Shown here piece by piece: positions 24,951 through 34,413 of a DNA stretch of 55,352 bases (position 1 is the first letter of the stretch; every line of letters starts with the position of its first letter). The stretch is from Oscillospiraceae bacterium (GTDB lineage Bacteria > Bacillota > Clostridia > Oscillospirales > SIG519): the NCBI GenBank assembly GCA_015067255.1, contig SVMS01000009.1, positions 1 to 55,352 on the forward strand, written 5' to 3'. The translations under genes were made by a program, and so were the position numbers. The notes under the pieces were generated by a model. The model saw only the letters and a program-made list of their open reading frames with translations, was not told the origin of the DNA and did not search any database.

Positions 24951-24985
24951 AGAAGCCAACTAAATGATAGTCGGCTTCTTTTTTG
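24951..24985 (+). terminator. Terminator after the XRE gene
   Basis: AGAAGCCAACT pairs with AGTCGGCTTCT (one mismatch) and is followed by TTTTT. It begins a few bases after the stop codon. Confidence 0.85.
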
Positions 24986-25119
24986 CTCTGTGTCGAAAGC
25001 TGTCGATAATTTTTCTGAAATAGTACCATAAATCGACAAATTTCTTTCTTTTATAAGATATAATATAAACATATAGCAGAAATATCCTGCTATTAGTCGA
25101 ATATAAAGGAGTAATCATT

Positions 25120-25341
25120 ATGACACAAATCGGCATATTAAGAAAAGTAGACGCCTTAGGAAGAGTAACTCTTCCCAAGGAGTTCAGGCGGGTATTCAGA
25201 TTAAACAAGGATGATGAGATAGAAATACTTGCCACCGAAGAAGGAATACTTCTACGTATACCGAATATTGAGGTGCGACAAATCAATACCGACAAAGGAG
25301 AGCTTCCCTCACTGCGTGGGCATACAGTCCTTTCTCTTTAG
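25120..25341 (+). CDS. AbrB/SpoVT-family transition regulator
   Basis: A 73-residue protein with a swapped-hairpin AbrB DNA-binding domain: ILRKVDALGRVTLPKEFRRV and LNKDDEIEILATEEGILLRI are its two beta-loop halves. AAAGGAG precedes ATG. Such proteins regulate growth-phase transitions. It is followed by a family C repeat block and faces the glycosidase gene tail to tail. A hairpin TAGCAG..CTGCTA at about 25076-25094 lies in its leader. Confidence 0.88.
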   Translation: MTQIGILRKVDALGRVTLPKEFRRVFRLNKDDEIEILATEEGILLRIPNIEVRQINTDKGELPSLRGHTVLSL

Positions 25342-25357
25342 AAAGCTAAAAAATCAG

Positions 25358-25585
25358 TCGATATGCAGACTAAAGTCTGCTCGATATTTTTACTACCGTA
25401 AAATCGATATGTTTCTCGCTTCACTCAAAACTCGATATGATATAAATCCTATTTCACGCCCGAAGGGCATATCGCGCTTTTGAAAAAAGCATATCGCACG
25501 CATCAGCGTATATCGCAAATCCCGTAAGGGATTTATATCGCTGCGTTGCTTTGCAATTCATGCAATCTCAAGATTGCAATTCATA
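25358..25585. repeat. Repeat family C, copy 4, with a family A fragment
   Basis: CGATATGCAGAC TAAA GTCTGC opens the block, where copy 3 has the loop TAAC. The remaining slots match copy 3. After GCGTTGCTTTGCAA the sequence changes abruptly to a family A fragment (ATTCATGCAATCTCAAGATTGC), a junction between families. Confidence 0.85.
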
Positions 25586-25591
25586 TAGAAC

Positions 25592-25634
25592 AAAAAACAG
25601 GCGCAGTACTCTTCAGAACACTGCGTCTGTTTAA
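25592..25634 (-). terminator. Terminator of the glycosidase operon
   Basis: ACAGGCGCAGT pairs with ACTGCGTCTGT around a 12-base loop; the minus strand then runs into TTTTTTG. It ends just before the stop of the dockerin glycosidase gene. Confidence 0.85.
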
Positions 25635-25637
25635 ATA

Positions 25638-28298
25638 TTAATCTAAAATCAAGTCTTTAATGATACACAAATCAAAAATATCTATTACTCTGTTGTTGTC
25701 TATATCGAAGCTTATAACGACACTGTCTGATGTCCAAAGCGCATTCAACAAATAATTTCTCAGCTGTACGGCATCAAGCACGTTTAGCTCTCCGTCATCA
25801 TTTGCATCTCCGAAAAGGTGCGTTAGCAGACCGTTTTGGCTCAATATAGCCACTTCTTCATTATTTGCCGCAAAGCTATAAACTCGAATTTCGTCCAAGG
25901 CGCCGTCAAAGCGATAGCTGGACGCGGGACCTCTGGGGTCAATCATAGCTCCAAAAGAAGCGGGGTACTTTTGACTGTCTGCAAGTAATTTTTGCAAATT
26001 ACGGTTTTCATGCACCGCAATACCGTCAAAATACAGCTTAATGGAATTAGCTTTTTTATTTACTACAAGAGCAACGTGATGCCAGCTTTGGTCTGTCTCT
26101 CCCGAAACGGCGGGGATAAGCTTAACACACTGCAAAAAGTTTTGAGTACTTCCTACAGAATTTATATAGCTGTAATCAAGCCAAAGCTCTGCTTCTTCTG
26201 TTACAGTGCCTTTCTTTACAGAAACACGAATACCCTCATCATTCAGATATTTATTGTTAAACAATATTCCGCCTGCACACTCTTTTGTGTTTTGGAAAAA
26301 CATAGATAAGGTATATTCGTCAAGATTATCAATAAAATCCATTTGGTCATAGGCGGCGCCTAAGGGCATAAGAGCTGATTGAGCATTGAATTTTGCCGCC
26401 TTACCAAGCTTTAAGTCTGTATTATCTGTGCTAATCTGAACAGGCTTGCTTTTAGTCGAAACAAGAGAATTGTTGTTGCCCGATATATCCATACCCATTT
26501 GAGAGCCTATTTCAAAATTATAGTAGGCCTTGAGGTCTTGGTCTTTAAAGCGGATTTCCTCTTGTGTTTCTCTTACTGTCTGTGTACCGTAGGAATAGGT
26601 TGTAAGAACCGTTATACTCTGCGGACGTAGGCAAATTTCATTGTTTTTGGCAGGCTCGTAATTTACACCGGGGTAAATTCTGTCTGTTTTGCCGTCCTGT
26701 ACGTAATGCTGATAAAAGGTTTTTTCGGGCAAGCCCTGCAATTTTACCGCTGCAGGAGTTGAAGCATCATTTACAAGAAGCACTGTTATATCGTTGTCCT
26801 TTTTAACACTTACACAGTGAACCCTTTGTCCGTCTGAGTCACTTAAACCGCTTACGCTTGTTTCTACAACGTCTGAGCCGCTTTTAATGTACTTTGTGTA
26901 AAGAGATGTGGGATAATAGTTTGTATCGTCGGGGGTAAATTCTCTGTACTGGTTTTTTCCCACCTCTAACATAGCATAATACTTGTGATATACAAGATTA
27001 TATACCCAGTTTCCAAAGCCCTTAACTCCGTTGTTAAGTCCCATAATTATTGCCTCTGCATTGTGAAGCTGAAGCTTATAGTTCTTCTGTGTGGTTTCAT
27101 CTTTTCCGCCAAAGGCAAAGGTACCAAGCTCTCCCATAACGACAATTCTCTCCTTGCCGTCTGAGGTTGCCTGTGTAACGGCAGGCTTAATGAGTCTTGG
27201 CAGCTGAAATTCCGAAAGAGTTCCGTGAGTTACGCCATCAGGTGTATTTTTAAGAGAATCCATTCTTGAAAAATAATCGTGAATAGCGATAATATCCATA
27301 TTATCTCCGCACTTTGAAATCATACGGCTTACCTGATCATCTACCCAGCCCTTTTCATTGTTCCAGAAGGTTGAGCCGTCATAGGCTTGAATAAGCACCT
27401 TATCTCTTATTCCCAAACGGCGAAAATGTCCGCCGAGAGAATTGTATACACTTGTAAGCACGTTTTCGTAGTCAATAAGATGCTCAGGCTCATTCCAGAA
27501 GGATATTCCCTTTACACAGTTATAGCCCTTTTCCACTTTTAAGTGATACATAATTGCCGCTATTGACTCTGTATATTCTTCTAAATCGGTAACATACAGC
27601 CTGTCACGGTCTGACATACTGTAATCAGAGCCGTCAGGCTTTTTCTGAGCAAGCCAGTTTTTGCCGTCGGGACAGAAAGCTCCGCCGCCGCGGTCCCAGT
27701 TTGCAAGCACTACGTATTTGCCCGTTTTCTCAAAATGGTCTAAGATTTTATACATAGCTTCCATATAGAGAAAATTGTTCTTTCTTACCTCGGGGTGATT
27801 TTCTTCATAGCCGTCAGAAAAAACAAAGCCGTTTTCAAAATCTGTATTCTGAGAGTCGTTGTTGTCATTTACAGGCTCCCACATACTGATAGAAACACTC
27901 ATTCTGACATATTTGAAATCCATAAAGTCAACAAGCTGAAAATAGTTGTCCCACTCTTTTTTTGCTTCACTTTCAGACAAATGGGTTGTATAGGGAATGT
28001 GCTGACTGTGTATTCCTATCCATTCTTCGCCTGTTTCAAGATTGATGGGAATAGTCGAGCAAAAATCAAAATTGACACCGGGGCCTATTATATTTGAATT
28101 TATAACTTGATTTAAATCAATTTCAATACTTCCTGTCAAAGAGGTGTCGGGATTATATTCAACGGGAGTTACATCACCGTAATCAACGGTATTTTCAGCT
28201 AAAACGCCTTCATCAGAAAGTGTCGCACTTACTCCTCCCATAAACATAAAAAATAAAAGTCCTATAGCTGTTATTTTTATAAAAGCTTTATTTTTCAT
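25638..28298 (-). CDS. Secreted clan GH-A glycoside hydrolase with LamG-like module and dockerin
   Basis: An 886-residue secreted enzyme. A signal peptide covers residues 1-26 (ITAIGLLFFMFMGGVSA). A TIM-barrel glycosidase follows, with acid/base E270 in ISFWNEPE and nucleophile E390 in VVMGELGTFAF. A concanavalin/LamG-like module lies at about 600-820. The C terminus is a type I dockerin with two calcium loops (DANDDGELNVLD and DIDNNRVIDIFD). The dockerin implies docking to a cohesin scaffoldin. I cannot name the exact GH family or substrate. The catalytic part is a close paralogue of the upstream gene (15 bp away), so the pair arose by duplication. Confidence 0.9.
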   Translation of the reverse strand: MKNKAFIKITAIGLLFFMFMGGVSATLSDEGVLAENTVDYGDVTPVEYNPDTSLTGSIEIDLNQVINSNIIGPGVNFDFCSTIPINLETGEEWIGIHSQHIPYTTHLSESEAKKEWDNYFQLVDFMDFKYVRMSVSISMWEPVNDNNDSQNTDFENGFVFSDGYEENHPEVRKNNFLYMEAMYKILDHFEKTGKYVVLANWDRGGGAFCPDGKNWLAQKKPDGSDYSMSDRDRLYVTDLEEYTESIAAIMYHLKVEKGYNCVKGISFWNEPEHLIDYENVLTSVYNSLGGHFRRLGIRDKVLIQAYDGSTFWNNEKGWVDDQVSRMISKCGDNMDIIAIHDYFSRMDSLKNTPDGVTHGTLSEFQLPRLIKPAVTQATSDGKERIVVMGELGTFAFGGKDETTQKNYKLQLHNAEAIIMGLNNGVKGFGNWVYNLVYHKYYAMLEVGKNQYREFTPDDTNYYPTSLYTKYIKSGSDVVETSVSGLSDSDGQRVHCVSVKKDNDITVLLVNDASTPAAVKLQGLPEKTFYQHYVQDGKTDRIYPGVNYEPAKNNEICLRPQSITVLTTYSYGTQTVRETQEEIRFKDQDLKAYYNFEIGSQMGMDISGNNNSLVSTKSKPVQISTDNTDLKLGKAAKFNAQSALMPLGAAYDQMDFIDNLDEYTLSMFFQNTKECAGGILFNNKYLNDEGIRVSVKKGTVTEEAELWLDYSYINSVGSTQNFLQCVKLIPAVSGETDQSWHHVALVVNKKANSIKLYFDGIAVHENRNLQKLLADSQKYPASFGAMIDPRGPASSYRFDGALDEIRVYSFAANNEEVAILSQNGLLTHLFGDANDDGELNVLDAVQLRNYLLNALWTSDSVVISFDIDNNRVIDIFDLCIIKDLILD

Positions 28299-28313
28299 AT
28301 AACAACACCTAAA

Positions 28314-30191
28314 TTATCTTACTGTCTGTGTGCCGTAGGAATAAGTTGTCAAAACCGTTATACTTTGCGGGCGTAGAAAAATTTCATTATTTTTAGCAGG
28401 CTCGTAATTTATACCGGGGTAAATTCTGTCTGTCTTGCCGTTATATACATAATGATGATAAAAGGTTTTTGAAGGCAAGCCCTGCAATTTCACCGATGCC
28501 GCCCTGGAGGCATCGTTTACAAGAAGCACTGTTACATCGTCGCCCTTTTTAACAGTTACACAGTGAACTCTCTGTCCGTTTGAATCCTTCAAGCCGCTTA
28601 CGCTTGTTTTTACAACATCTGAGCCGCTTTTAATGTACTTTGTGTAAAGAGAGGTGGGGTAATAGTTTATATCGTCGGGAGAAAATTCTCTTTCATTAAA
28701 ACGATTTTTTCCCACATCTAACATAGCATAATACTTGTGATATACAAGATTATATATCCAGTTTCCGAAAGCTTTAACTCCATTGTTAAGTCCCGAAATT
28801 ATTGCCTCTGCATTGTGAAGCTGAAGCTTATAGTTTTTATCTCTTGTCTCTACGTTTCCGCCGAAAGCAAAGGTACCCAGCTCTCCCATAACGACAATTC
28901 TGTCCTTGCCGTCTGCTTTTGCCTGTGTAACGGCAGGATTAATGAGTCTTGGCAGCTGAAAATCCGAAAGAGTTCCGTGTGTTATTCCGTCGGGCGTATT
29001 TTTGAGATAATCCATTCGGGAAAAATAGTCGTGAAGCGAGATAATATCCATATTATCTCCGCATTTTGAAATCAGACGGCTTACCTGGTCATCTACCCAG
29101 CCCTTTTCATTGTTCCAGAAGGTTGCGCCGTCGAAAGCTTGAATAAGCACCTTATCTCTTATTCCCAAACGGCGAAGCTGTGCGCCGAGAGAATTGTATA
29201 CGCTTGCCAATACGTTTTCATAATCAATAAGTCCCTCAGGCTCATTCCAGAAGGATATTCCCTTTACACAGTTATATCCCTTTTCTACTTTTAAGTGATA
29301 CATAATTGCCGCCATTGACTCTGTATACTCTTCCAAATCGGTAACATACAGCCTGTCGCGGTCCGAAAGGCCGTAATCTGAGCCGTCAGGCTTTTTAAGA
29401 GAAAGCCAGTTTTGACCGTCGGGACAGTATTCTCCGCCGCCTCGGTCCCAGTTTGCAAGAACTACGTATTTGCCTGTTTTCTCAAAATGGTCTAAAATCT
29501 TATACATAGCTTCCATATAGAGAAAATTGTTCTTGCTTACCTCGGGATGCTTTTTTTCATAACCGGGAGAAAAAACAAAGCCGTTTTTAAAATCTGTATT
29601 ATGGGGATCATTATTGTCATTCACAGGCTCCCATTGGCTTATGGAAACACTCATTCTGACATATTTGAAATCCATAAAGTCAATAAGCTTGAAATAGTTA
29701 TCCCATTCTTTTTTAGCTTCTTTTTCGGTTAATTTGAAAGTATAAGGAATGTGCTGACTTCTTACATTTTCCCACTCTGCGCCTGTTTCAAGATTGACAG
29801 GCACCATACAGGAAAAGTCAAAGTTTACACCGGGGCCTATTATATTTGAATTTATAATTTGATTCAAATTAATTTGTATACTTCCCGTCAATGATGTTGA
29901 GGGGTTATATGCAACAGGCTTTACATCACCGTAATCAACACTTGGCTGAGTTGGGGCAGTGCTTGAAGCTGCGCCTGAAGAGGTATCCGACACTTTATTA
30001 TCCGAGGCGCTGTCCTGAGATGCATCAGAAGAGCTTTGCTGTCCCGATGCAGCCGAAGAAATAACCTCGCTGTTTTCTGCGCTGTTATCCAATATATTTA
30101 TATCAGATGATGAATTGTTCATATTTTTTCCTCCCGTACAACCTGTTAAAGTTATTAGTATCATTATAATTGCAAAAACCTTGATTCTCAT
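28314..30191 (-). CDS. Lipoprotein clan GH-A glycoside hydrolase, paralogue without dockerin
   Basis: A 625-residue protein. The N terminus is a lipoprotein signal with lipobox LTGC (C18), followed by a Ser/Asp-rich linker of about 70 residues and the same catalytic domain as the downstream gene (VVMGELGTFAFGG and ISFWNEPEG keep both acidic residues). It ends at TTYSYGTQTVR, exactly where its paralogue continues into the LamG and dockerin modules. ATG at 30191 has GAGGTG upstream. One enzyme is thus anchored to the membrane and the other dockerin-tethered or released, probably acting on the same polysaccharide. Confidence 0.9.
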   Translation of the reverse strand: MRIKVFAIIMILITLTGCTGGKNMNNSSSDINILDNSAENSEVISSAASGQQSSSDASQDSASDNKVSDTSSGAASSTAPTQPSVDYGDVKPVAYNPSTSLTGSIQINLNQIINSNIIGPGVNFDFSCMVPVNLETGAEWENVRSQHIPYTFKLTEKEAKKEWDNYFKLIDFMDFKYVRMSVSISQWEPVNDNNDPHNTDFKNGFVFSPGYEKKHPEVSKNNFLYMEAMYKILDHFEKTGKYVVLANWDRGGGEYCPDGQNWLSLKKPDGSDYGLSDRDRLYVTDLEEYTESMAAIMYHLKVEKGYNCVKGISFWNEPEGLIDYENVLASVYNSLGAQLRRLGIRDKVLIQAFDGATFWNNEKGWVDDQVSRLISKCGDNMDIISLHDYFSRMDYLKNTPDGITHGTLSDFQLPRLINPAVTQAKADGKDRIVVMGELGTFAFGGNVETRDKNYKLQLHNAEAIISGLNNGVKAFGNWIYNLVYHKYYAMLDVGKNRFNEREFSPDDINYYPTSLYTKYIKSGSDVVKTSVSGLKDSNGQRVHCVTVKKGDDVTVLLVNDASRAASVKLQGLPSKTFYHHYVYNGKTDRIYPGINYEPAKNNEIFLRPQSITVLTTYSYGTQTVR

Positions 30192-30304
30192 AGAACACCT
30201 CATAATACTTGTTTCAAAATAAATATATCATATTAACCTATACATTTCAATACAATCGCAAAAAAGCTGAAAAAAAGACAAATAAATATGTATTTTAGTA
30301 GAAA

Positions 30305-30556
30305 AGAGGGGGATGTAAAAAAAGCGCAGAGCGCATAAAACAAGTAAATAAAAGGATTATATACTATCATCTTCTGAAAGAAAGAGCAAAATTTAACAAA
30401 AAACATCTTTTTGCTAATTTTTTTAAGAAATATACGTTTTATGCTATCTGCCAATTTCGCCCTCGATGTACCTCTGTACGCCGTCGGGTAACCAACAACA
30501 AATACTTGTTGTCGCGAAATTGACAGATTCTGCACCTTTTTTCCTATCCTCTAAAA
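30305..30556 (-). repeat. Repeat family D, copy 4; right arm of a long inverted repeat
   Basis: Reverse complement of 24029-24272, with scattered differences. The pair flanks about 6 kb holding an XRE gene, an AbrB gene and both glycosidase genes. A minus-strand open frame across this arm has no homologue-like features and is not called. This arm and the terminator at 30559 fill the gap between the lipoprotein gene and the DUF2493 gene. Confidence 0.85.
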
Positions 30557-30558
30557 AG

Positions 30559-30592
30559 AGAGCTGTAAAAAACGAAAGTTTTTTTACAGCTC
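30559..30592 (-). terminator. Terminator of the DUF2493 gene
   Basis: GAGCTGTAAAAAAC pairs with TTTTTTTACAGCTC; on the minus strand CTCTTTTTAG follows. It is the same hairpin type as at 23991 and lies just after the gene's stop. Confidence 0.75.
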
Positions 30593-30604
30593 CCCCAAAA
30601 TATC

Positions 30605-30967
30605 TTATATCATTTTAACCTTAACAGGCTTTTCTAATTTCTTTGCATACTCTATCATTGACTTTGTGCCCTTGCTCTTTCCGTCCCAAAAACAAATGAC
30701 ATAATCACAGCACTCCGCCATTTCCTTGTTTCTTATAGGGCCTGCTGCTCTGCCGTACTCTTTCCAGTTGGCAGGATGCAATTCTATTTCATAGCCGTTT
30801 TCCTTGGCATACCTCTCCCCCAATAAATCAGCGCCCTTACAGCCGCCCGAAACAAAAACAATAGTATTCTCTTTTTTTATCTCACTGATGCAAAAATCTA
30901 TATACTCCTTAGCCAGCTCGTAATCACTAAAATCTCTGCACCCTGCAACAACAATTTTTTTAATCAT
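30605..30967 (-). CDS. DUF2493/YspA-like SLOG-family protein
   Basis: A 120-residue Rossmann-like protein: IVVAGCRDF at the first strand, VFVSGGCKGADLLGERYA as the ligand-binding loop, and GPIRNKEMAE (78-87) as the SLOG signature. ATG at 30967 is preceded by GGTGAAA; an earlier start at 30997 lacks a site. SLOG proteins are thought to bind nucleotide-derived ligands in signalling or conflict systems. It is divergent from the XRE gene at 31123, the same arrangement as the broken SLOG gene and XRE at 22.3-23.3 kb. Confidence 0.85.
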   Translation of the reverse strand: MIKKIVVAGCRDFSDYELAKEYIDFCISEIKKENTIVFVSGGCKGADLLGERYAKENGYEIELHPANWKEYGRAAGPIRNKEMAECCDYVICFWDGKSKGTKSMIEYAKKLEKPVKVKMI

Positions 30968-31019
30968 AATTTTCACCTTTGTCTTTCGATATGTCAACTT
31001 ATATTAACTCAATATTTAA

Positions 31020-31065
31020 AATTCTGTTTGGGAATTATTTTTTATTATAATTCTAAATCAGAATT
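31020..31065. promoter_or_regulatory. Two spaced palindromic operators between the SLOG and XRE genes
   Basis: AATTCT GTTTG GGAATT (31020-31036) and AATTCT AAATC AGAATT (31049-31065) share arms and spacing and start 29 bp apart. They sit in the divergent promoter region, where an XRE dimer could repress both genes. The second is a perfect inverted repeat, the first has one mismatch. Confidence 0.65.
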
Positions 31066-31122
31066 ATGTCAAGAGAAATTATTAATATAATTCTTGTAAA
31101 GAATATATTAAGGGTGATTTTC

Positions 31123-31368
31123 TTGAAAATTCGAAAATCAGAATACGGAAACAGCAATCTTGTAGGCAAAAACATCGAGCGTTTGCGAAAGGAAAAAGGT
31201 ATAAAGCAGAAAGACTTTATCTCTAAAATGCAAATTTTGGGCTGTGATATAAACCCTACAAGCTATTCCAAGCTTGAAGGACAGGTGCGTATTGCCACCG
31301 ACAAGGAAATTTATATTATTTCTAAAATTCTAAACGTATCTGTTGACTCCCTGTTTGAAGAAAAATAA
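31123..31368 (+). CDS. XRE-family regulator divergent from the SLOG gene
   Basis: An 81-residue HTH protein (IERLRKEKGIKQKDFISKMQ, then SKLEGQVRIATDKEIYIISK). TTG at 31123 is preferred because AGGGTG lies about 7 bases upstream and the protein then starts near the usual HTH position; an ATG 57 bases earlier overlaps the operator. The two inverted repeats upstream are its likely binding sites. Confidence 0.8.
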   Translation: MKIRKSEYGNSNLVGKNIERLRKEKGIKQKDFISKMQILGCDINPTSYSKLEGQVRIATDKEIYIISKILNVSVDSLFEEK

Positions 31369-31388
31369 AGCTAAAACAGAAAAAGTTT

Positions 31389-31424
31389 GTCCAAGCTGTC
31401 TTTATGACAACTTGGACATTTTTG
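31389..31424 (+). terminator. Terminator after the XRE gene
   Basis: TGTCCAAGCTGTC pairs with GACAACTTGGACA around a short loop, followed by TTTTTG. It begins 20 bp after the stop codon. Confidence 0.8.
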
Positions 31425-31800
31425 TTTGTTGAAACGAAAATAAGAATATTTTTTTAATCCCTGCACCATATTAGAAAATTTTTTAATACTTATTTGCACC
31501 TTTCTGGCATTTATTTTAACACTTATTTGCACCTCAAGACTAATATTCTTACAGTTTATAAATAAATATTTACTAAATTGTCGCAAAAAATCAATTATTG
31601 TTAGAAAATATTATAAGTATACTTGCAATTATTGTTGACAAAAAATTATTTTTTAAGCAAACTAATTCTATTTTCGTTAGTTATTCGTTGTTAGTCTGTG
31701 TATTCCTTTAAGTATACTAATGCTGTTAACATACCATATTAAAGTTATAGGAGCTGTAAAATATGTAAATCGGCAAATGTCTTCAGAAAATAAATAAACT
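31425..31800. other. AT-rich intergenic region with a 14-bp direct repeat
   Basis: About 375 bp downstream of gyrA without a convincing gene. ACTTATTTGCACCT occurs at 31488-31501 and 31521-31534, 33 bp apart. A TTGACA lies near 31632 but no matching -10 or gene follows. None of the modular palindrome families is present here. Confidence 0.6.
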
Positions 31801-31834
31801 AAAAACGGGATTGCAGTTTTGCAATCCCGTTTTT
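31801..31834 (-). terminator. Terminator of the gyrA transcript
   Basis: AAAACGGGATTGCA pairs with TGCAATCCCGTTTT around a GTTT loop and is followed by T on the minus strand. It ends at the gyrA stop codon. Confidence 0.9.
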
Positions 31835-31835
31835 C

Positions 31836-34412
31836 TTACTCTTCTGTTGTTTCTTCCTCGATTATTTCTTCGATTTCTTCATCGGGGGCTTGGGCTAATT
31901 CTTCGGGGGATAAATCATTCGCTGTCTGCTCGGGTGCTTCTATCTGAGCATCCTCTTCGTGCTCTGTCTTTGCAACAGTTACAACAGAGATACCGTCTGC
32001 AAGACGCATAAGCTTAACGCCCGAGGTGCTTCTTCCGATACAGGAGATGCTTTCAACGGTCATTCTGATAATTATACCGTCTGAAGATATCATCATAATA
32101 TCTTCACTGCCGTCAACCATAAGTATTCCCGCAACCTTACCGGTCTTATCGTTAATCTTATAGTTGGTGATACCCATACCGCCTCTTGTCTGAATTCTGT
32201 ATTCCTCTATGTCGGTGCGCTTTCCGCTTCCGTTTTCGGTTACGCTGAGAAGTGTTCCGCCGGGAATTTCAACGCACATACCTACAACATAGTCGCCCTG
32301 ACGAAGTCTTATTCCGCGTACACCTCTTGACATTCTTCCCATAGAACGAACATCCTGCTCGTTAAATCTGATAGCGTAGCCGTTGTGTGTACCTAAGATA
32401 ATGTTGCTTTCACCGTCAGTAAGAGCAACTCTTATAAGCTCGTCGTCCTCGTCAAGCACAATAGCGTTTAAGCCGCCTTTTCTTGCGGTGTTGTACTGAA
32501 TAAGAGGAGTTTTCTTAACTGTTCCGTTTTTGGTGGAGAAGAGAAGATAACTGCTTTCGTCAAAGATTTTAACGGGAATAACAGCGGAAATCTTTTCCTC
32601 TGATGTAATGGGCAACAGATTTACTATGTTTGTACCCTTTGCATTTCTGCCTGTTTCGGGAATTTCGTAGCCCTTAAGTCTGTAAACTCTTCCCTTGTTG
32701 GTAAAGAAAAGGATGTAATCGTGAGTTGAGCCGACAAATAATTCCTCAACAAAGTCTTCCTCACGGGTGGTCATAGCGGAAATACCTCTGCCGCCTCTGT
32801 GCTGTGTCTTATAAACATCGGCAGCCTGACGTTTAACGTAGCCGTAATGGGTAAGAGTATAAACACAGGTTTCCTCTTCTATAAGGTCCTCAATGTCAAT
32901 CTCGTTCATTACCATAGAGATATCGGTACGTCTTTCGTCCTTGAATTTATCTCTGATTGCGCCTAATTCTTCCTTGAAGATAGCAATAATTCTTGTCTCG
33001 TTTGCAAGAATATCCTGCAAATCCTTAATTTTAAGAAGAAGCCCCGCAAGCTCGTCCTCAATTTTATCTCTTTCAAGACCTGTCAATTTACCCAAACGCA
33101 TATCAACTATTGCCTGAGCCTGAATATCGGTAAAGCCGAAGCGAGCCATAAGGGAGGTCTTTGCCTCGTCTATGCTCTTTGAAGCTCTGATAATGTTGAT
33201 AACCTCGTCAATATTGTCAATGGCAATTTTGAGACCCTCTAAAATGTGAGCTCTGTCCTGCGCTTTCTTAAGGTCAAAGCGTACTCTTCTTGTAATAACT
33301 TCCTTCTGGAAGAAGATGTAATTGTCAAGCATCTCACGCAAGGTCAAAATCTTAGGCTGATTGTCCACAAGAGCAAGCATAATAGCAGAGAAGGTTTCCT
33401 GCATCTGTGTATAACGGTAAAGCTGATTTAAAACTACCTGCGCATTGGCATCTCTCTTAAGCTCGATAACGATAGACATACCGTCTCTGTCGGACTCGTC
33501 ACGTAAATCGGCAATACCCTCTATTCTCTTATCCTTAACCAAATCAGCAATATTTTCAATAAGGCGTGCCTTATTTACCATATAGGGAAGCTCGGTAACG
33601 ATAATTCTGAATCTGTCGTTCTTGCCCTCTACAATTTCAGCCTTTGCACGTACAATAAGCTTGCCTCTGCCTGTTGCATAGGCAGCACGGATACCGCTGT
33701 AGCCCATAATTGTACCGCCTGTGGGGAAATCGGGGCCCTTGATATGCTCCATAAGGTCTGCAAGAGTACATTCGGGATTATCTAAAATCTCAAAAATAGC
33801 GTCTACAACCTCGCTCAAATTGTGAGGAGGGATAGATGTAGCCATACCTACGGCAATACCCGATGAACCGTTTACCAAAAGAGAGGGGAAACGGGAGGGA
33901 AGCACTGTAGGCTCTTTTCTTTTCTCGTCATAGTTAAGGGTAAAATCAATAGTGTCCTTATCAATATCGGTAAGCATCTCTAAGGAAAGCTTTGTCATTC
34001 TTGCCTCAGTATAACGGTAAGCAGCAGGGGGGTCTCCGTCAACCGAACCGAAGTTACCCTGACCGTCAACCATAGGATATCTCAGTGAGAAATCCTGCGC
34101 CATTCTTACTAAAGCATCATAAACGGAAGCGTCACCGTGGGGATGATAACGACCAAGCACGTCACCGACTGTTGTCGCTGACTTTCTGTAAGGTCTGTCG
34201 GGATAAAGGCTGTCCTCATACATAGTATAAAGAATTCTTCTGTGTACGGGCTTTAAACCGTCTCTTACATCGGGCAAAGCTCTTCCTACGATAACAGACA
34301 TAGAGTAGTCAATATAGCTCTTTTTCATTTCCTTTTCAATATCTACATTGACAATGTGCTGATTTTCGTAGCTTATAGAGCTTCTGTCCTTTTCATTTAT
34401 CTCTTTTGCCAT
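31836..34412 (-). CDS. gyrA: DNA gyrase subunit A
   Basis: An 858-residue breakage-reunion subunit. The catalytic tyrosine is Y134 in [10 protein letters not shown]. The quinolone-determining region reads [20 protein letters not shown], with A95 at the position of E. coli S83 and D99 at that of D87. The C-terminal six-bladed beta-pinwheel holds the GyrA box as QRGGKG-like sequence ([10 protein letters not shown]), and the tail is very acidic ([14 protein letters not shown]). It pairs with gyrB at 35.5 kb; plsY and a hypothetical gene separate the two. Confidence 0.97.
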   Translation of the reverse strand: MAKEINEKDRSSISYENQHIVNVDIEKEMKKSYIDYSMSVIVGRALPDVRDGLKPVHRRILYTMYEDSLYPDRPYRKSATTVGDVLGRYHPHGDASVYDALVRMAQDFSLRYPMVDGQGNFGSVDGDPPAAYRYTEARMTKLSLEMLTDIDKDTIDFTLNYDEKRKEPTVLPSRFPSLLVNGSSGIAVGMATSIPPHNLSEVVDAIFEILDNPECTLADLMEHIKGPDFPTGGTIMGYSGIRAAYATGRGKLIVRAKAEIVEGKNDRFRIIVTELPYMVNKARLIENIADLVKDKRIEGIADLRDESDRDGMSIVIELKRDANAQVVLNQLYRYTQMQETFSAIMLALVDNQPKILTLREMLDNYIFFQKEVITRRVRFDLKKAQDRAHILEGLKIAIDNIDEVINIIRASKSIDEAKTSLMARFGFTDIQAQAIVDMRLGKLTGLERDKIEDELAGLLLKIKDLQDILANETRIIAIFKEELGAIRDKFKDERRTDISMVMNEIDIEDLIEEETCVYTLTHYGYVKRQAADVYKTQHRGGRGISAMTTREEDFVEELFVGSTHDYILFFTNKGRVYRLKGYEIPETGRNAKGTNIVNLLPITSEEKISAVIPVKIFDESSYLLFSTKNGTVKKTPLIQYNTARKGGLNAIVLDEDDELIRVALTDGESNIILGTHNGYAIRFNEQDVRSMGRMSRGVRGIRLRQGDYVVGMCVEIPGGTLLSVTENGSGKRTDIEEYRIQTRGGMGITNYKINDKTGKVAGILMVDGSEDIMMISSDGIIIRMTVESISCIGRSTSGVKLMRLADGISVVTVAKTEHEEDAQIEAPEQTANDLSPEELAQAPDEEIEEIIEEETTEE

Positions 34413-34413
34413 T

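Noticed and set aside
30233-30535. A 100-residue hydrophobic minus-strand open frame
   Set aside because: It crosses the right inverted-repeat arm; the left arm does not keep an equivalent frame, and there is no recognisable domain or start signal.
31371-31586. A 71-residue minus-strand open frame with CPSCH
   Set aside because: It overlaps the XRE terminator and the 14-bp direct repeat; the peptide repeats follow from those DNA repeats. No start signal.
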